Shown: one piece after another, positions 8,365-17,376 of the stretch
Position numbering within the stretch: the stretch's first letter is position 1
Layout of the letters: each line of letters begins with the position of its first letter
Origin: Yinghuangia elevatio
GTDB lineage: Bacteria > Actinomycetota > Actinomycetes > Streptomycetales > Streptomycetaceae
Direction: 5' to 3'
Assembly: GCF_040649515.1 (NCBI RefSeq)
Contig: NZ_JBEZFP010000068.1
Coordinates: forward strand, 1-46,798
Length of the DNA: 46,798 nucleotides
Position numbers and translations under genes: made by a program
Notes under the pieces: model-generated
Told to the model about the DNA's origin: nothing
The model's database searches: none
The model's input: only the letters and a program-made list of their open reading frames with translations

Positions 8365-9594
8365 GTGACCAGCGACCCGTGGGGCCGCGTCGACGAGCAG
8401 GGAAACGTCTTTGTCAAGACCGCGGACGGTGAGCGTTCCGTCGGCTCGTGGCAGGCGGGTTCCCCGGACGAGGCCCTTGCCTACTTCCGGCGCAAGTACG
8501 AGGGGCTCGTCGTCGAGGTCGAGCTCCTCGAACGGCGTGTGCGGACCACCGACCTGGCTCCCAAGGACGCGGCCACCGCGATCGAGCACCTGCGCGCGAA
8601 CATCGTCGACGCGCACGCGGTCGGCGACCTCGACGCCCTGGTCAAGCGCCTCGACGCGCTGACCGGCGTGGTCGACACGCGCCGCGAGGAACGCAAGGTC
8701 GCGCGCGCGAAGGCGCAGGAGGAGGCGCACGCCGCCAAGGAGCGGATCGTCACCGAGGCCGAACAGCTGTCGCAGAGCACCGATTGGCGCCAGGCCGGCG
8801 AGCGCCTGCGGGCGCTGGTCGACGCCTGGAAGGCCGTGCCGCGCCTGGACCGCAAGACGGACGACGAGCTGTGGCACCGCTTCTCGCAGGCCCGCTCGGT
8901 GTTCGCCAAGCGCCGCAAGAGCCACTTCGCCGAGCTGGACCAGCAGCGCGAAGGGGTGCGCCGCACCAAGGAGCGCCTGGTCGCCGAGGCCGAGGCGCTG
9001 TCCACCTCGACCGACTGGAACGACACCTCGGCGCGCTACCGCGACCTGATGCGCGACTGGAAGGCCGCGGGCCGCGCGCAGCGCGACGTCGAGGAACAGC
9101 TCTGGCAGCGCTTCCGCGCCGCGCAGGACGTGTTCTTCGCGGCGCGCAGCGAGGTGTACGCCGAGCGCGACTCCGAGCAGCGCGACAACCAGAACCTCAA
9201 GGAGCAGCTGCTCGTCGAGGCCGAGGCGCTGCTGCCGATCGAGGACGTCAAGTCCGCCCGCGCCGCGCTGCGCTCGGTCAACGAGCGCTGGGAGGACATC
9301 GGGCACGTGCCGCGCGACGCGCGTCCCAAGATGGAGGCCAGGCTGCACGCGGTCGAGCGCGCGATCCGCGAGGCGGAAGAGGACCTGTGGCGGCGTACGA
9401 ACCCGGAGGCCCGGGCCCGTGCGCAGGCCACCGTCGACCAGTTGCAGGCGTCGATCGACAAGCTGCGCGCGCAGGGCGAGAAGGCGCGGGCGGCGGGCAA
9501 CGAGCGCAAGGTCCGCGAGGCCGACGAGGCCGTGGCCGCCCGTGAGGAGTGGCTGGCCGAGGCGCGCAAGGCCCTGGAGGAGTTCGGGGGCTGA
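8365..9594 (+). CDS. DUF349 repeat protein (RNA-processing associated in this family)
   Basis: A 409-residue, highly charged and mostly helical protein with at least three DUF349 repeats, seen as spaced W/R/F motifs: STDWRQAGERLRALVDAWKA, LWHRFSQARSVFAKRR, then STDWNDTSARYRDLMRDWKA and LWQRFRAAQDVFF. A C-terminal coiled coil follows (about 345-405). It is cytosolic with no membrane segment. The molecular role is not established for the actinomycete members. The GTG start follows AAGGAGG at a good distance. It stands between two terminators, and TAAAGT at 8329-8334 could be its -10 box, so it is probably transcribed alone. Confidence 0.9.
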   Translation: MTSDPWGRVDEQGNVFVKTADGERSVGSWQAGSPDEALAYFRRKYEGLVVEVELLERRVRTTDLAPKDAATAIEHLRANIVDAHAVGDLDALVKRLDALTGVVDTRREERKVARAKAQEEAHAAKERIVTEAEQLSQSTDWRQAGERLRALVDAWKAVPRLDRKTDDELWHRFSQARSVFAKRRKSHFAELDQQREGVRRTKERLVAEAEALSTSTDWNDTSARYRDLMRDWKAAGRAQRDVEEQLWQRFRAAQDVFFAARSEVYAERDSEQRDNQNLKEQLLVEAEALLPIEDVKSARAALRSVNERWEDIGHVPRDARPKMEARLHAVERAIREAEEDLWRRTNPEARARAQATVDQLQASIDKLRAQGEKARAAGNERKVREADEAVAAREEWLAEARKALEEFGG

Positions 9595-9645
9595 GGCTCT
9601 GCGGGGATCCCCCGGGATCCCGTGTGGGAGTGCGGTGACGTGGTG

Positions 9646-9678
9646 AAGGGGCCTGGAACGCTTGTTCCCGGCCCCTTT
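9646..9678 (+). terminator. Strong terminator after the DUF349 gene
   Basis: AAGGGGCC plus GGAAC pairs with GTTCC plus GGCCCCTT around a short loop, with one T-C mismatch in the stem and a trailing TTT at 9676-9678. Confidence 0.9.
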
Positions 9679-9781
9679 GCCGTACGCGCTGCCCCGTGGC
9701 CTGCGGTGCCTTCGTACGCGCTGTGGCGGGCCCACGTGGCCGCGCGGGGGCCTGACCCTCCGTCACGTCCCGCATAGGCGT

Positions 9782-9815
9782 GGGCTCCTGGCGACCACGA
9801 AGCCGACAGGAGCCC
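9782..9815 (-). terminator. Candidate relA terminator
   Basis: GGGCTCCTG at 9782-9790 pairs with CAGGAGCCC at 9807-9815, about 110 bases beyond the relA stop on the minus strand, loop 16 bases. Confidence 0.5.
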
Positions 9816-9924
9816 CCAAAGGCCCCGAAGGCCACGCAGCCCGCGCAACCACGCAGCCCACGCCGCGCACAAAGCCACGAGACAACGGGGCCGCGGAACC
9901 TACAAGCGCCGCGAAGCCCGCGGC

Positions 9925-12735
9925 TCAGCCCTGCTGCCGCCCGCTCGTGACGCGGTACGCGTCGAAGACGCCCTCGACGCCGCGTACCGCCTTCAGCACG
10001 TGTCCGAGGTGCTTGGGGTCGCCCATCTCGAACGTGAAGCGGCTGAGCGCCACCCGGTCGCGGCTGGTGGTCACGGACGCCGACAGGATGTTGACGTGCT
10101 GGTCGGACAAGACCCTCGTGATGTCCGACAGGAGCCGCGACCGGTCCAGCGCCTGGACCTCTATCGCGACCAGGAACACCGAGGACGCGGTCGGCGCCCA
10201 CTCGACCTCGACGATGCGCTCCGGCTGCTGCGACAGCGACTCGACGTTGCCGCAGTCCTTGCGGTGCACCGAGACGCCGCTGCCGCGCGTCACGAAGCCG
10301 ATGATCGGGTCACCCGGCACCGGCGTGCAGCACCGTGACAGCTTGACCCAGATGTCCTCGACGCCCTTGACGATCACGCCCGGGTCGCCGCTGGCCCGCC
10401 GCGAACGCCGGGTCGCGGTCGGTGTGGTGACCTCGGCCAGGTCCTCGGTCGCGCCCTCCTCGCCGCCCAGCGAAGCGACCAGGCGCTGCACGATGTGCTG
10501 GGCGGAGACCTGCTGTTCGCCGATCGCGGCGTACAGCGCGGAGATGTCCGGGTAGCGCAGCTCGTGGGCCAGCGTCACGAGTGTGTCGCCGCTGGTCATG
10601 AGGCGCTGCAAGGGCAGGCCCTGCTTGCGCATCGCGCGTGTCAGGGCGTCCTTGCCGTGCTCGATCGCCTCCTCGCGGCGCTCCTTGGAGAACCACTGGC
10701 GGATCTTGTTGCGGGCGCGCGGCGACTTGACGAAGCCCAGCCAGTCGCGACTGGGCGCGGCGTTCTCGGCCTTGGAGGTGAACACCTCGACCAGGTCGCC
10801 GTTGTCGAGGCGGCTCTCCAGCGGCACGAGGCGGCCGTTGACGCGGGCGCCGATGGTGCGGTGCCCGACGTCGGTGTGCACGGCGTACGCGAAGTCGACC
10901 GGCGTGGATCCCGCGGGCAGCGCGATGACGTCGCCCTTGGGGGTGAAGACGAAGACCTCCTGCGAGGACAGGTCGAACCGCAGCGACTCCAGGAACTCGC
11001 CCGGATCGTCGGTCTCCCGCTGCCAGTCGAGGAGTTGGCGCAGCCACGCCATGTCGCCGACCTGGCCGTTGTCCTTCTTGGACGCCTTGGCGTCGGTCGC
11101 CGCACGGTTGCCGCCGACCGCCTCCGCCTTGTACTTCCAGTGCGCCGCGATGCCGTACTCCGCACGCCGGTGCATATCGAAGGTGCGGATCTGCAGCTCG
11201 ACGGGCTTCCCCTCGGGCCCGATCACCGTCGTGTGCAGCGACTGGTACATGTTGAACTTGGGCATCGCGACGTAGTCCTTGAACCGCCCCGGCACCGGGT
11301 TCCACCGCGCGTGGATGGTCCCGAGCGCCGCATAGCAGTCGCGGACGGAGTCGACGAGTACGCGGATGCCGACCAGGTCGTAGATCTCCGCGAAGTCGCG
11401 GCCCCGGACGATCATCTTCTGGTAGACGGAGTAGTAGTGCTTCGGCCGACCGGTGACGGTCGCCTTGATCCGCGAACCGCGCAGGTCCTGCTGCACCTGG
11501 TCGATGACGACGGCCAGGTACTCGTCGCGCTTGGGGGCGCGCTCGGCGACCAGGCGCACGATCTCGTCGTACATCTTCGGGTAGAGGATGGCGAAGGCCA
11601 GGTCCTCCAACTCCCACTTGATGGTGTTCATGCCCAGGCGGTGGGCCAGCGGCGCGTAGATCTCCAGCGTCTCGCGCGCCTTGCGCTCCTGCTTCTCACG
11701 CTTCAGGTAGCGCATCGTGCGCATGTTGTGCAGGCGGTCGGCGAGCTTGATGACCAGGACACGCGGGTCCTTCGCCATCGCGATGACCATCTTGCGCACG
11801 GTCTCGGCCTGCGCGGCCTCGCCGAACTTGACCTTGTCGAGCTTGGTGACGCCGTCGACCAGCATCGCGACGGTGTCGCCGAAGTCGCGGCGCAGCGTCT
11901 CCAGGCCGTAGTCGGTGTCCTCGACCGTGTCGTGCAGCAGACCCGCCATCAGCGTCGGCGGGTCCATGCCCAGTTCGGCCAGGATCGTGGCGACGGCCAG
12001 CGGGTGGGTGATGTACGGGTCGCCGCTCTTGCGCCGCTGCCCCCGGTGCCAGCGCTCCGCCGTCGTGTACGCGCTCTCGATCTGGCGCAGGTCGGCCTTG
12101 GGGTCGTTGACCCGCACGATCCGCAGGAGCGGCTCCAGGACCGGGTTGTAGACGCTGCTGCGCTGCACCCCGAGCCGGGCGAGGCGGGCCCGCACCCGGC
12201 CGCCGGTGTCGCCGCGCAGGCTGCGTACGCGGTCGCCGGAGGTGGTGCGGCGGACGACCGGCGGACGCGCGGGTGCGGGGCGTGACTCCGGGCCGGGGGC
12301 TCCGGCGGCGGCGGCGCCGTGGTCGGCACCCACCGTCTCGGAGCGGTCCGGGGCCGGCTCGGCGGGCGACTCCGGGGCCGACTCCGCGTTCATGCCCGTG
12401 CCGGGCTCCGTGCCGGGCTCCCTACGGGGCTCCGGGTCCGGCGCCGAGGCCGAGGCAGGCTCGGCAGCCGACGCCCCCTCCCCTGCGGTGGACAGGACGC
12501 CGGAAGGCGCCTCCGGCGCGCGTACGGCGGCGGTGGTGGATGCATCACCGGGAGCGGGTGGCGCGGGGGTGTCGGCGGGCGGGGCGGATCCGCCCGTCGA
12601 ATCGTCCGCGCGGTCGGATCCGTCTCCCGGTGCTTGCCGGTTGGCCCGGTCCGACGCGGCCCGCAAAGGGGCACGGGAGGTGTCCGGTGCGGACTCTCCC
12701 GGTGTCGGCGCCACGGGCACGACCTCGTCCGGCAA
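9925..12735 (-). CDS. relA: Bifunctional (p)ppGpp synthetase/hydrolase RelA/SpoT (Rsh)
   Basis: Makes and degrades (p)ppGpp in the stringent response. The 936 residues comprise a long Pro/Ala/Ser/Glu-rich disordered head (about 1-190), an HD hydrolase domain (LLHDTVEDT), the synthetase domain (YDLVGIRVLV to AAHWKYK), a TGS domain (VFTPKGDVIALPAGSTPVDFAY), a zinc-finger/helical region (CCTPVPGDPIIG) and a C-terminal ACT domain. I place the start at TTG 12735, because GGGAGGAG ends seven bases ahead of it and the resulting MPDE start matches Streptomyces RelA as I remember it. The GTG at 12741 is almost inside the ribosome site. The head is longer than in the 847-residue S. coelicolor protein. 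It follows apt, as in other actinomycetes. Confidence 0.96.
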   Translation of the reverse strand: MPDEVVPVAPTPGESAPDTSRAPLRAASDRANRQAPGDGSDRADDSTGGSAPPADTPAPPAPGDASTTAAVRAPEAPSGVLSTAGEGASAAEPASASAPDPEPRREPGTEPGTGMNAESAPESPAEPAPDRSETVGADHGAAAAGAPGPESRPAPARPPVVRRTTSGDRVRSLRGDTGGRVRARLARLGVQRSSVYNPVLEPLLRIVRVNDPKADLRQIESAYTTAERWHRGQRRKSGDPYITHPLAVATILAELGMDPPTLMAGLLHDTVEDTDYGLETLRRDFGDTVAMLVDGVTKLDKVKFGEAAQAETVRKMVIAMAKDPRVLVIKLADRLHNMRTMRYLKREKQERKARETLEIYAPLAHRLGMNTIKWELEDLAFAILYPKMYDEIVRLVAERAPKRDEYLAVVIDQVQQDLRGSRIKATVTGRPKHYYSVYQKMIVRGRDFAEIYDLVGIRVLVDSVRDCYAALGTIHARWNPVPGRFKDYVAMPKFNMYQSLHTTVIGPEGKPVELQIRTFDMHRRAEYGIAAHWKYKAEAVGGNRAATDAKASKKDNGQVGDMAWLRQLLDWQRETDDPGEFLESLRFDLSSQEVFVFTPKGDVIALPAGSTPVDFAYAVHTDVGHRTIGARVNGRLVPLESRLDNGDLVEVFTSKAENAAPSRDWLGFVKSPRARNKIRQWFSKERREEAIEHGKDALTRAMRKQGLPLQRLMTSGDTLVTLAHELRYPDISALYAAIGEQQVSAQHIVQRLVASLGGEEGATEDLAEVTTPTATRRSRRASGDPGVIVKGVEDIWVKLSRCCTPVPGDPIIGFVTRGSGVSVHRKDCGNVESLSQQPERIVEVEWAPTASSVFLVAIEVQALDRSRLLSDITRVLSDQHVNILSASVTTSRDRVALSRFTFEMGDPKHLGHVLKAVRGVEGVFDAYRVTSGRQQG

Positions 12736-12895
12736 CGGCACTCCTCCCGCCGGTTACTGCTGCGTCGTCTTCCGCGGGCGACCCGCCGGAGGCGGGGCCT
12801 GGTGGCTCGGCCGCTCCGCTGTGTCATCGTCGAAAAACCTCACTGGACCTCCATCGTAACGAGAGTGGCCCGGCGCGGGTTCGCGTCCGCGGGTC

Positions 12896-13432
12896 TCAGA
12901 TGGTCAGGAAGGACCGCACCGACGTGTCGGGCAGCAGCCCGTCGAGCTTCGCGCGCCCCGCCAGGAACCCCAGCTCCAGCAGCACGGACACCCCCGCGAC
13001 CTCGGCTCCGGCGCGCCGGACGAGGGCGATCGTGGCGGCCACGGTGCCTCCGGTGGCGAGCACGTCGTCGATGACGAGCACGCGTTCGCCGGGCGCGAAC
13101 GCGTCCTGGTGTACCTCCAAGGTCGCGGAGCCGTACTCCAGGTCGTAGCTCTCCGCAAAGGTCGCGCACGGCAGCTTGCCCTGCTTGCGGACCGGCACGA
13201 ACCCGGCGCCGGCCCGGTAGGCGACCGGTGCGGCCAGGATGAAGCCGCGGGCCTCGATGCCGACGACCTTCTGCACCCCGGCCTCGGCGCACTGGTCGGC
13301 GAGCGCGTCGACGAGTGCCGTGAACGCCTCGTGGTCGGCGAGCAGCGGTGAGATGTCCTTGAAGACCACGCCGGGCTTGGGCCAGTCGGGGACGTCGCGG
13401 ATTCGGCTGGTGAGCAGGTCGCTCAGTTCCAC
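12896..13432 (-). CDS. apt: Adenine phosphoribosyltransferase
   Basis: Salvages adenine with PRPP to AMP. The protein has 178 residues from the GTG at 13432 (AAAGGA site upstream), which is the normal length. Landmarks are WPKPGVVFKDISPLL, GIEARGFILAAPVAYR, the KQGKLPC loop and the PRPP-binding VLVIDDVLATGGT. The frame is open much further upstream, but only as antisense/shadow of secF. It lies between secF and relA on the same strand, an order shared with Streptomyces, and is separated from secF by a hairpin. Confidence 0.96.
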   Translation of the reverse strand: MELSDLLTSRIRDVPDWPKPGVVFKDISPLLADHEAFTALVDALADQCAEAGVQKVVGIEARGFILAAPVAYRAGAGFVPVRKQGKLPCATFAESYDLEYGSATLEVHQDAFAPGERVLVIDDVLATGGTVAATIALVRRAGAEVAGVSVLLELGFLAGRAKLDGLLPDTSVRSFLTI

Positions 13433-13463
13433 GGTTCGGGGGTCCTTTCCCGGAAAAAGCGGC

Positions 13464-13515
13464 GACCGGGTGGCGTGCGGTGCAGCACGAGGGCTGTCCC
13501 GTACGCCACCCGGTC
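13464..13515 (-). terminator. Hairpin between secF and apt
   Basis: GACCGGGTGGCGT at 13464-13476 (approximately) is repeated inverted as ACGCCACCCGGTC at 13503-13515, nine bases past the secF stop. The loop of 26 bases is long, so read-through into apt is possible. Confidence 0.6.
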
Positions 13516-13523
13516 TCCGGTGG

Positions 13524-14720
13524 TCAGTGCTTGCGCTTGCCGCTCGGGCGGTTGCGCGAGCGGTTGCGCGACGGTTGGCGGCGTACGCCTCCCGAACCCG
13601 TGCCCCGCGACGAGGACCCGGCGGCGGCCGGCTCGCCGTCGCCCTCCTCCTCGTCGGTGTTGCCGTCCTCGTCGGCGTCGGCAGCCGCCGACGCCGCGGG
13701 CTTCGCGGACGCGTCGCCCTCGCCGCGCGCGGCCGCCTTGGCCTGCGCCGCCCGGTGCTGCGCGACCCGCTTGGCGAGCTGCCGCATCTCCGGCGTGCGC
13801 TCCTTGAGGTCGGCGAACATCGGCGTGGCGATGAAGATCGACGAGAACGCACCCGCGGCCAGGCCCACGAACAGCGACAGCGCGATGTCCTTGAGCATGC
13901 CCGCGCCGAGCAGGCCGCCGCCGACGAACAGCAGCGACGCGACCGGCAGCAGCGCCACCACGGAGGTGTTGATCGACCGGACCAGGGTCTGGTTGAGGCC
14001 CCGGTTGGCGGCCTGGCTGAAGGTGATCTTGTTCTGCTTGGTGATGCCCCGGGTCGTCTCCTTCACCGTGTCGAACACGACGACGGTGTCGTAGAGCGAA
14101 TAACCGAGGATGGTCAGCAGGCCGATGACCGTACCCGGCGTCACCTCGAAGCCGACCAGCGCGTACACGCCGATCGTGATGACGATGTCGTGGATGAGCG
14201 CGACCAGCGCCGCCATCGCCATCCGCCACTCGAAGGCGATGCTGAGGTAGATCACCACCAGGACCATGAAGATCAGCAGGCCCTGCAAGGCCTTGTTGGA
14301 GATCTCCTTGCCCCAGCTCGGACCGACCAGTTCGCTGTCGATCTTGTCGGGCGCGACGCCGAGCCTTTCGCTCAGCGCGTCCCTGATCTTGTTGAAGTTG
14401 CCGGTGTCCTTGCTGGCGATCTGGATGCGGACCTGGTCGCCGCCGACCTTCTGGACGATCGGCTCGTGGGACCCGGTGAACTCCCCTATGGCGTCGTGCG
14501 CCTGCGAGACCGAGATCCCGGGCTTGTTGACGGTGAAGACCGCGCCGCCCTTGAATTCGATGCCCTGCGACAGCCCGCGGCCCAGGAGGCCGGCCACCGC
14601 GAGCACCAGGATCAGCGCGGACAGCGCGTACCAGCGCTTCTTCTTGCCGACGAAGTCGTACTCGAGCTCGCCGGTGTAGAGCTTGTGGCCGACGCTGCGC
14701 AGGCCGGAGAGGCGTGGCAT
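13524..14720 (-). CDS. secF: Sec translocon accessory subunit SecF
   Basis: Partner of SecD in using the proton gradient to complete protein export. It has 398 residues with six membrane helices: one near 35-55 (ALSALILVLAVAGLLGRG), a periplasmic-side domain, then a five-helix RND-type bundle from LLIFMVLVVIYLSI to GLAAGAFSSIFIATP. The signature GYSLYDTVVVFDTVKE is present. The last 60 or so residues are a disordered acidic stretch (DADEDGNTDEEEGDGE) ending in a basic RNRSRNRPSGKRKH. The ATG at 14720 overlaps the secD stop by one base (TGATG) and is preceded by AAGGAGG, so the two are coupled. Confidence 0.97.
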   Translation of the reverse strand: MPRLSGLRSVGHKLYTGELEYDFVGKKKRWYALSALILVLAVAGLLGRGLSQGIEFKGGAVFTVNKPGISVSQAHDAIGEFTGSHEPIVQKVGGDQVRIQIASKDTGNFNKIRDALSERLGVAPDKIDSELVGPSWGKEISNKALQGLLIFMVLVVIYLSIAFEWRMAMAALVALIHDIVITIGVYALVGFEVTPGTVIGLLTILGYSLYDTVVVFDTVKETTRGITKQNKITFSQAANRGLNQTLVRSINTSVVALLPVASLLFVGGGLLGAGMLKDIALSLFVGLAAGAFSSIFIATPMFADLKERTPEMRQLAKRVAQHRAAQAKAAARGEGDASAKPAASAAADADEDGNTDEEEGDGEPAAAGSSSRGTGSGGVRRQPSRNRSRNRPSGKRKH

Positions 14721-16657
14721 CAGGCCTCCTTGGGTTCGACGGTGGGCCGGGGCCGGCGCGTCGCACGGTACGCCAGGGCCCGCTTGGCACCCAGGCGCGA
14801 CGGGTCGAGGCCCGACCACGGGTGGCCGGACGCGAAGAACTTCTTGCGCGCCAGGATCACCATCAGCGGCTTGGTGAACAGGAACACCACCACGACGTCG
14901 AGGAGCGTGGTGAGGCCGAGCGTGAACGCGAAGCCCTTCACCTTGCCGACCGACACGTAGTACAGGACCGCGGCGGCGAGGAACGACACGAAGTCGGACA
15001 CCAGGATGGTGCGCCGGGCACGCGGCCAGGCGCGGGCGACGGCGGGCTGCAGCGACTTGCCCTCGCGTACCTCGTCGCGGATGCGCTCGAAGTAGACGAT
15101 GAACGAGTCGGCGGTGATGCCGATGGCCGCGATGGCGCCGCAGACCGCGGGCAGGTTCAGCGCGAAGCCGATGCCGCGGCCGAGGAGGCACATGATCGCG
15201 TACGTCAGCAGGCCGGAGATCGCGAGGCTGACGAGGCTCACGACGCCGAGGCCGCGGTAGTACATGATCGAGTACAGCGCGACCAGGAAGAGGCCGATCG
15301 CACCGGCGATCAGACCGCCACGGAGCTGGTCGCCGCCGAGCGCCGCGGAGACGGTGCTGACCTCGCTCTGCTCGAAGGACAGCGGCAGCGCGCCGAACTT
15401 CAGGACGTTCGCGAGGGACTTGGCTTCCTTCTGGCTGAAGTCGCCGGTGATGACCGCCTGGCCGCCGGGCAGCTCCTGGCTGACCGTCGGCGCGACGACC
15501 ACGGCGCCGTCCAGCTCGACCGCGAAGCGGTTCGTCGGGTACTGGCTGCTCGCGAGCTCACCGGTGATCTTGGTGAACTTGTCGGTGCCGGTGCCGTCGA
15601 AGTTGAGCGCGACCTCCCAGCCGCCGACCTGGCCGGCGCCCGGGAGCTGCGCCTGCGACGAGGAGAGGTCGGTGCCGTCGATCGCGGCCGGACCGAGAAT
15701 GTACTTCTCGATCGTCTGCGTTTCCTTGTTGATGTCCTTGTCGCACGCGACCGTCGGTTGCGCGGGGTCGGTGGTGTTGCCGATACCGCGGTTCGCCGGG
15801 TTCGAGCAGTCCAGCGCGTCGAACTTGGCCTGCAGCTCCGGCGAGACACCGAAGGCCGCGAGGTCGGCGTTCGGCTGCGTGGGCGTTTCCGTTATCGGCT
15901 GCGTCATGTCGAACGGCGCCGCGGTGGTGGCGGACGGCGTCGGCGTCGGGTTGCCCGGCGGGTTCGCGGACGGCGGCGGGGTCGCCTCCTTCAGGTCCGG
16001 GATGACCCGGCCCTGCGGCTTCGACGACGTCGAGCTGCTCGACGTCGGGGTCGCCTTGTTCGAGGCGGTGCTCGTCGCGGAGCCCGTGGCGGTCGGCTGG
16101 GTGGAACCCGAGGGCGTCCCGGCGGCGGGCGGCGGCGACGAGGCCGCGCCCTGACCCTGCGGCGGGTTGGACGCGGCGGGCGGCGCCGAGGACGCGGGCG
16201 GCGTCGTGCCCGGCGTCTGGCTCGGCGGCGGGGTCGTCGCGGGGGTGTCGACGACCGCCTGCTGCTCGGCCTTCAGCACCGGCCGGAAGTACAGCTTGGC
16301 GGTCTGCCCGACCTGCGCGGCGGCTTCCTTCTCGCCCTTCCCCTTGGGGATGTTGATGACGATGTGGTCGCTGCCCTGGGTCTGCACCTCGGCCTCGGAC
16401 ACGCCGAACGCGTTGACGCGGTCGCGGATGATCGCCACCGCGGTGTTCATGTTGTCCGGGTTGACGGCGTTCTTGCCCGCGCCCTGGTCGGGCTTGGCCT
16501 TCAGCGTCACGCTGGTGCCGCCCGCAAGGTCGATGCCGAGCCGCGGCGTGGTGTCGCCGGTCGCGAACATGATCCCGTAGAGGGCGGCGATGACCACCGT
16601 GATGAAGACCAGGGCCCGTCCGGGGTGCCCTCGTGTGCTTGATTTCGGTGCTGCCAC
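14720..16657 (-). CDS. secD: Sec translocon accessory subunit SecD
   Basis: A 645-residue membrane protein of the SecDF complex. Helix 1 lies near residues 15-35; TPRLGIDLAGGTSVTL and the P1 region follow. A long Pro/Ser/Thr-rich insert of roughly 130 residues (from about 150) splits the exterior domain, as in other streptomycetes but unlike E. coli. The core LPGGQAVITGDFSQKEAKSLANVLKFGALPL and the helix bundle with ITADSFIVYFERIRDE close the protein. I choose GTG 16657 (start VAAPKSS, GGGAG upstream) over an upstream in-frame start at 16705 with no ribosome site. Confidence 0.97.
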   Translation of the reverse strand: MAAPKSSTRGHPGRALVFITVVIAALYGIMFATGDTTPRLGIDLAGGTSVTLKAKPDQGAGKNAVNPDNMNTAVAIIRDRVNAFGVSEAEVQTQGSDHIVINIPKGKGEKEAAAQVGQTAKLYFRPVLKAEQQAVVDTPATTPPPSQTPGTTPPASSAPPAASNPPQGQGAASSPPPAAGTPSGSTQPTATGSATSTASNKATPTSSSSTSSKPQGRVIPDLKEATPPPSANPPGNPTPTPSATTAAPFDMTQPITETPTQPNADLAAFGVSPELQAKFDALDCSNPANRGIGNTTDPAQPTVACDKDINKETQTIEKYILGPAAIDGTDLSSSQAQLPGAGQVGGWEVALNFDGTGTDKFTKITGELASSQYPTNRFAVELDGAVVVAPTVSQELPGGQAVITGDFSQKEAKSLANVLKFGALPLSFEQSEVSTVSAALGGDQLRGGLIAGAIGLFLVALYSIMYYRGLGVVSLVSLAISGLLTYAIMCLLGRGIGFALNLPAVCGAIAAIGITADSFIVYFERIRDEVREGKSLQPAVARAWPRARRTILVSDFVSFLAAAVLYYVSVGKVKGFAFTLGLTTLLDVVVVFLFTKPLMVILARKKFFASGHPWSGLDPSRLGAKRALAYRATRRPRPTVEPKEA

Positions 16658-16808
16658 CTTCGCCCATCTCCCTGTTGGTGCCGGTCCGGTACGTCGCCGG
16701 ATCACGGCACAGCGCCCGGACCCGTATCCGGGTGCATCCGTGGCCTGGACATGACTGTATTGCCGACGACGACCCAGCGGGCCGCCGCCCTCACCGCGAT
16801 TTCAGGAA

Positions 16809-17237
16809 CTAGGCATCCCTACGCGGCTGTTCGCCGTTGTCACCGTTGGCCGCCCCGCTGCCCGGCTTCTTGCCGAGGTCGATCGGGTCGGCGTCCGAGC
16901 CGTCCTGCGCTCCGTCCGTACCGCCCGCCGGAGTCTCGTCGTGGTCGTCCTCGTCATCGTCGTGGTCGCCGTCGTCCTCGCCGGTGCTCAGCACCGCGGC
17001 GATCGCGCTCTTGAGGTAGCGGCAGTGGACGTCCGGGGCGATCTCCAGGATGACGGAGTCGTCCTCGACCTCGGTGACGGTCGCGAAGAGACCCGCGATC
17101 GTACGGACCTCCGACCCGGGGCGCAACGAGTTCTGCGTCTGCGCTGCCTCCTGCTGGCGCTTCTTCGCCGGCTTGATCATGAAGAAATAGATCACGACGA
17201 AAATGAGCAGGATGGGCAGAAGGCTGAGGATGTCCAC
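16809..17237 (-). CDS. yajC: Preprotein translocase subunit YajC
   Basis: Small single-pass partner of SecDF. It has 142 residues: an N-terminal membrane helix (MDILSLLPILLIFVVIYFFMI), then KPAKKRQQE, the conserved LRPGSEVRTIAGLFATVTEVEDDSVILEIAPDV domain, and a very acidic His-containing tail (DDGDHDDDEDDHDE) of about 55 residues that could bind metal (inference). It starts with GTG after AAAGGAA. It is the first gene of yajC-secD-secF; the gap of 151 bases to secD has no terminator that I can see. Confidence 0.95.
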   Translation of the reverse strand: MDILSLLPILLIFVVIYFFMIKPAKKRQQEAAQTQNSLRPGSEVRTIAGLFATVTEVEDDSVILEIAPDVHCRYLKSAIAAVLSTGEDDGDHDDDEDDHDETPAGGTDGAQDGSDADPIDLGKKPGSGAANGDNGEQPRRDA

Positions 17238-17376
17238 GGCTGGAAACGGTTCCTTTCCGGGGCCGCTCGGCGGCTCGGATCATGACGTTGATCAAGGCCG
17301 ACGTGTGGCCTCGGCGGAGTCTAGACGGACGGATACACAAGGAACAACGATCGCGGGGCGCAGGCGTTCCCGGCGG

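Larger units (their letters stand above)
9595..9924. other. Convergent intergenic region with two hairpins
   Basis: This gap lies between the convergent DUF349 and relA genes. It holds the two terminators listed separately, a direct repeat CGTACGCGCTG (around 9680 and 9714), and a low-complexity CACGCAGCCC-rich stretch near 9835-9880. I see no gene here. Confidence 0.7.

Noticed and set aside
10495..12285. Long plus-strand frame antisense to relA
   Set aside because: The minus strand encodes the complete RelA domain series; the plus frame has no domain or ribosome site.
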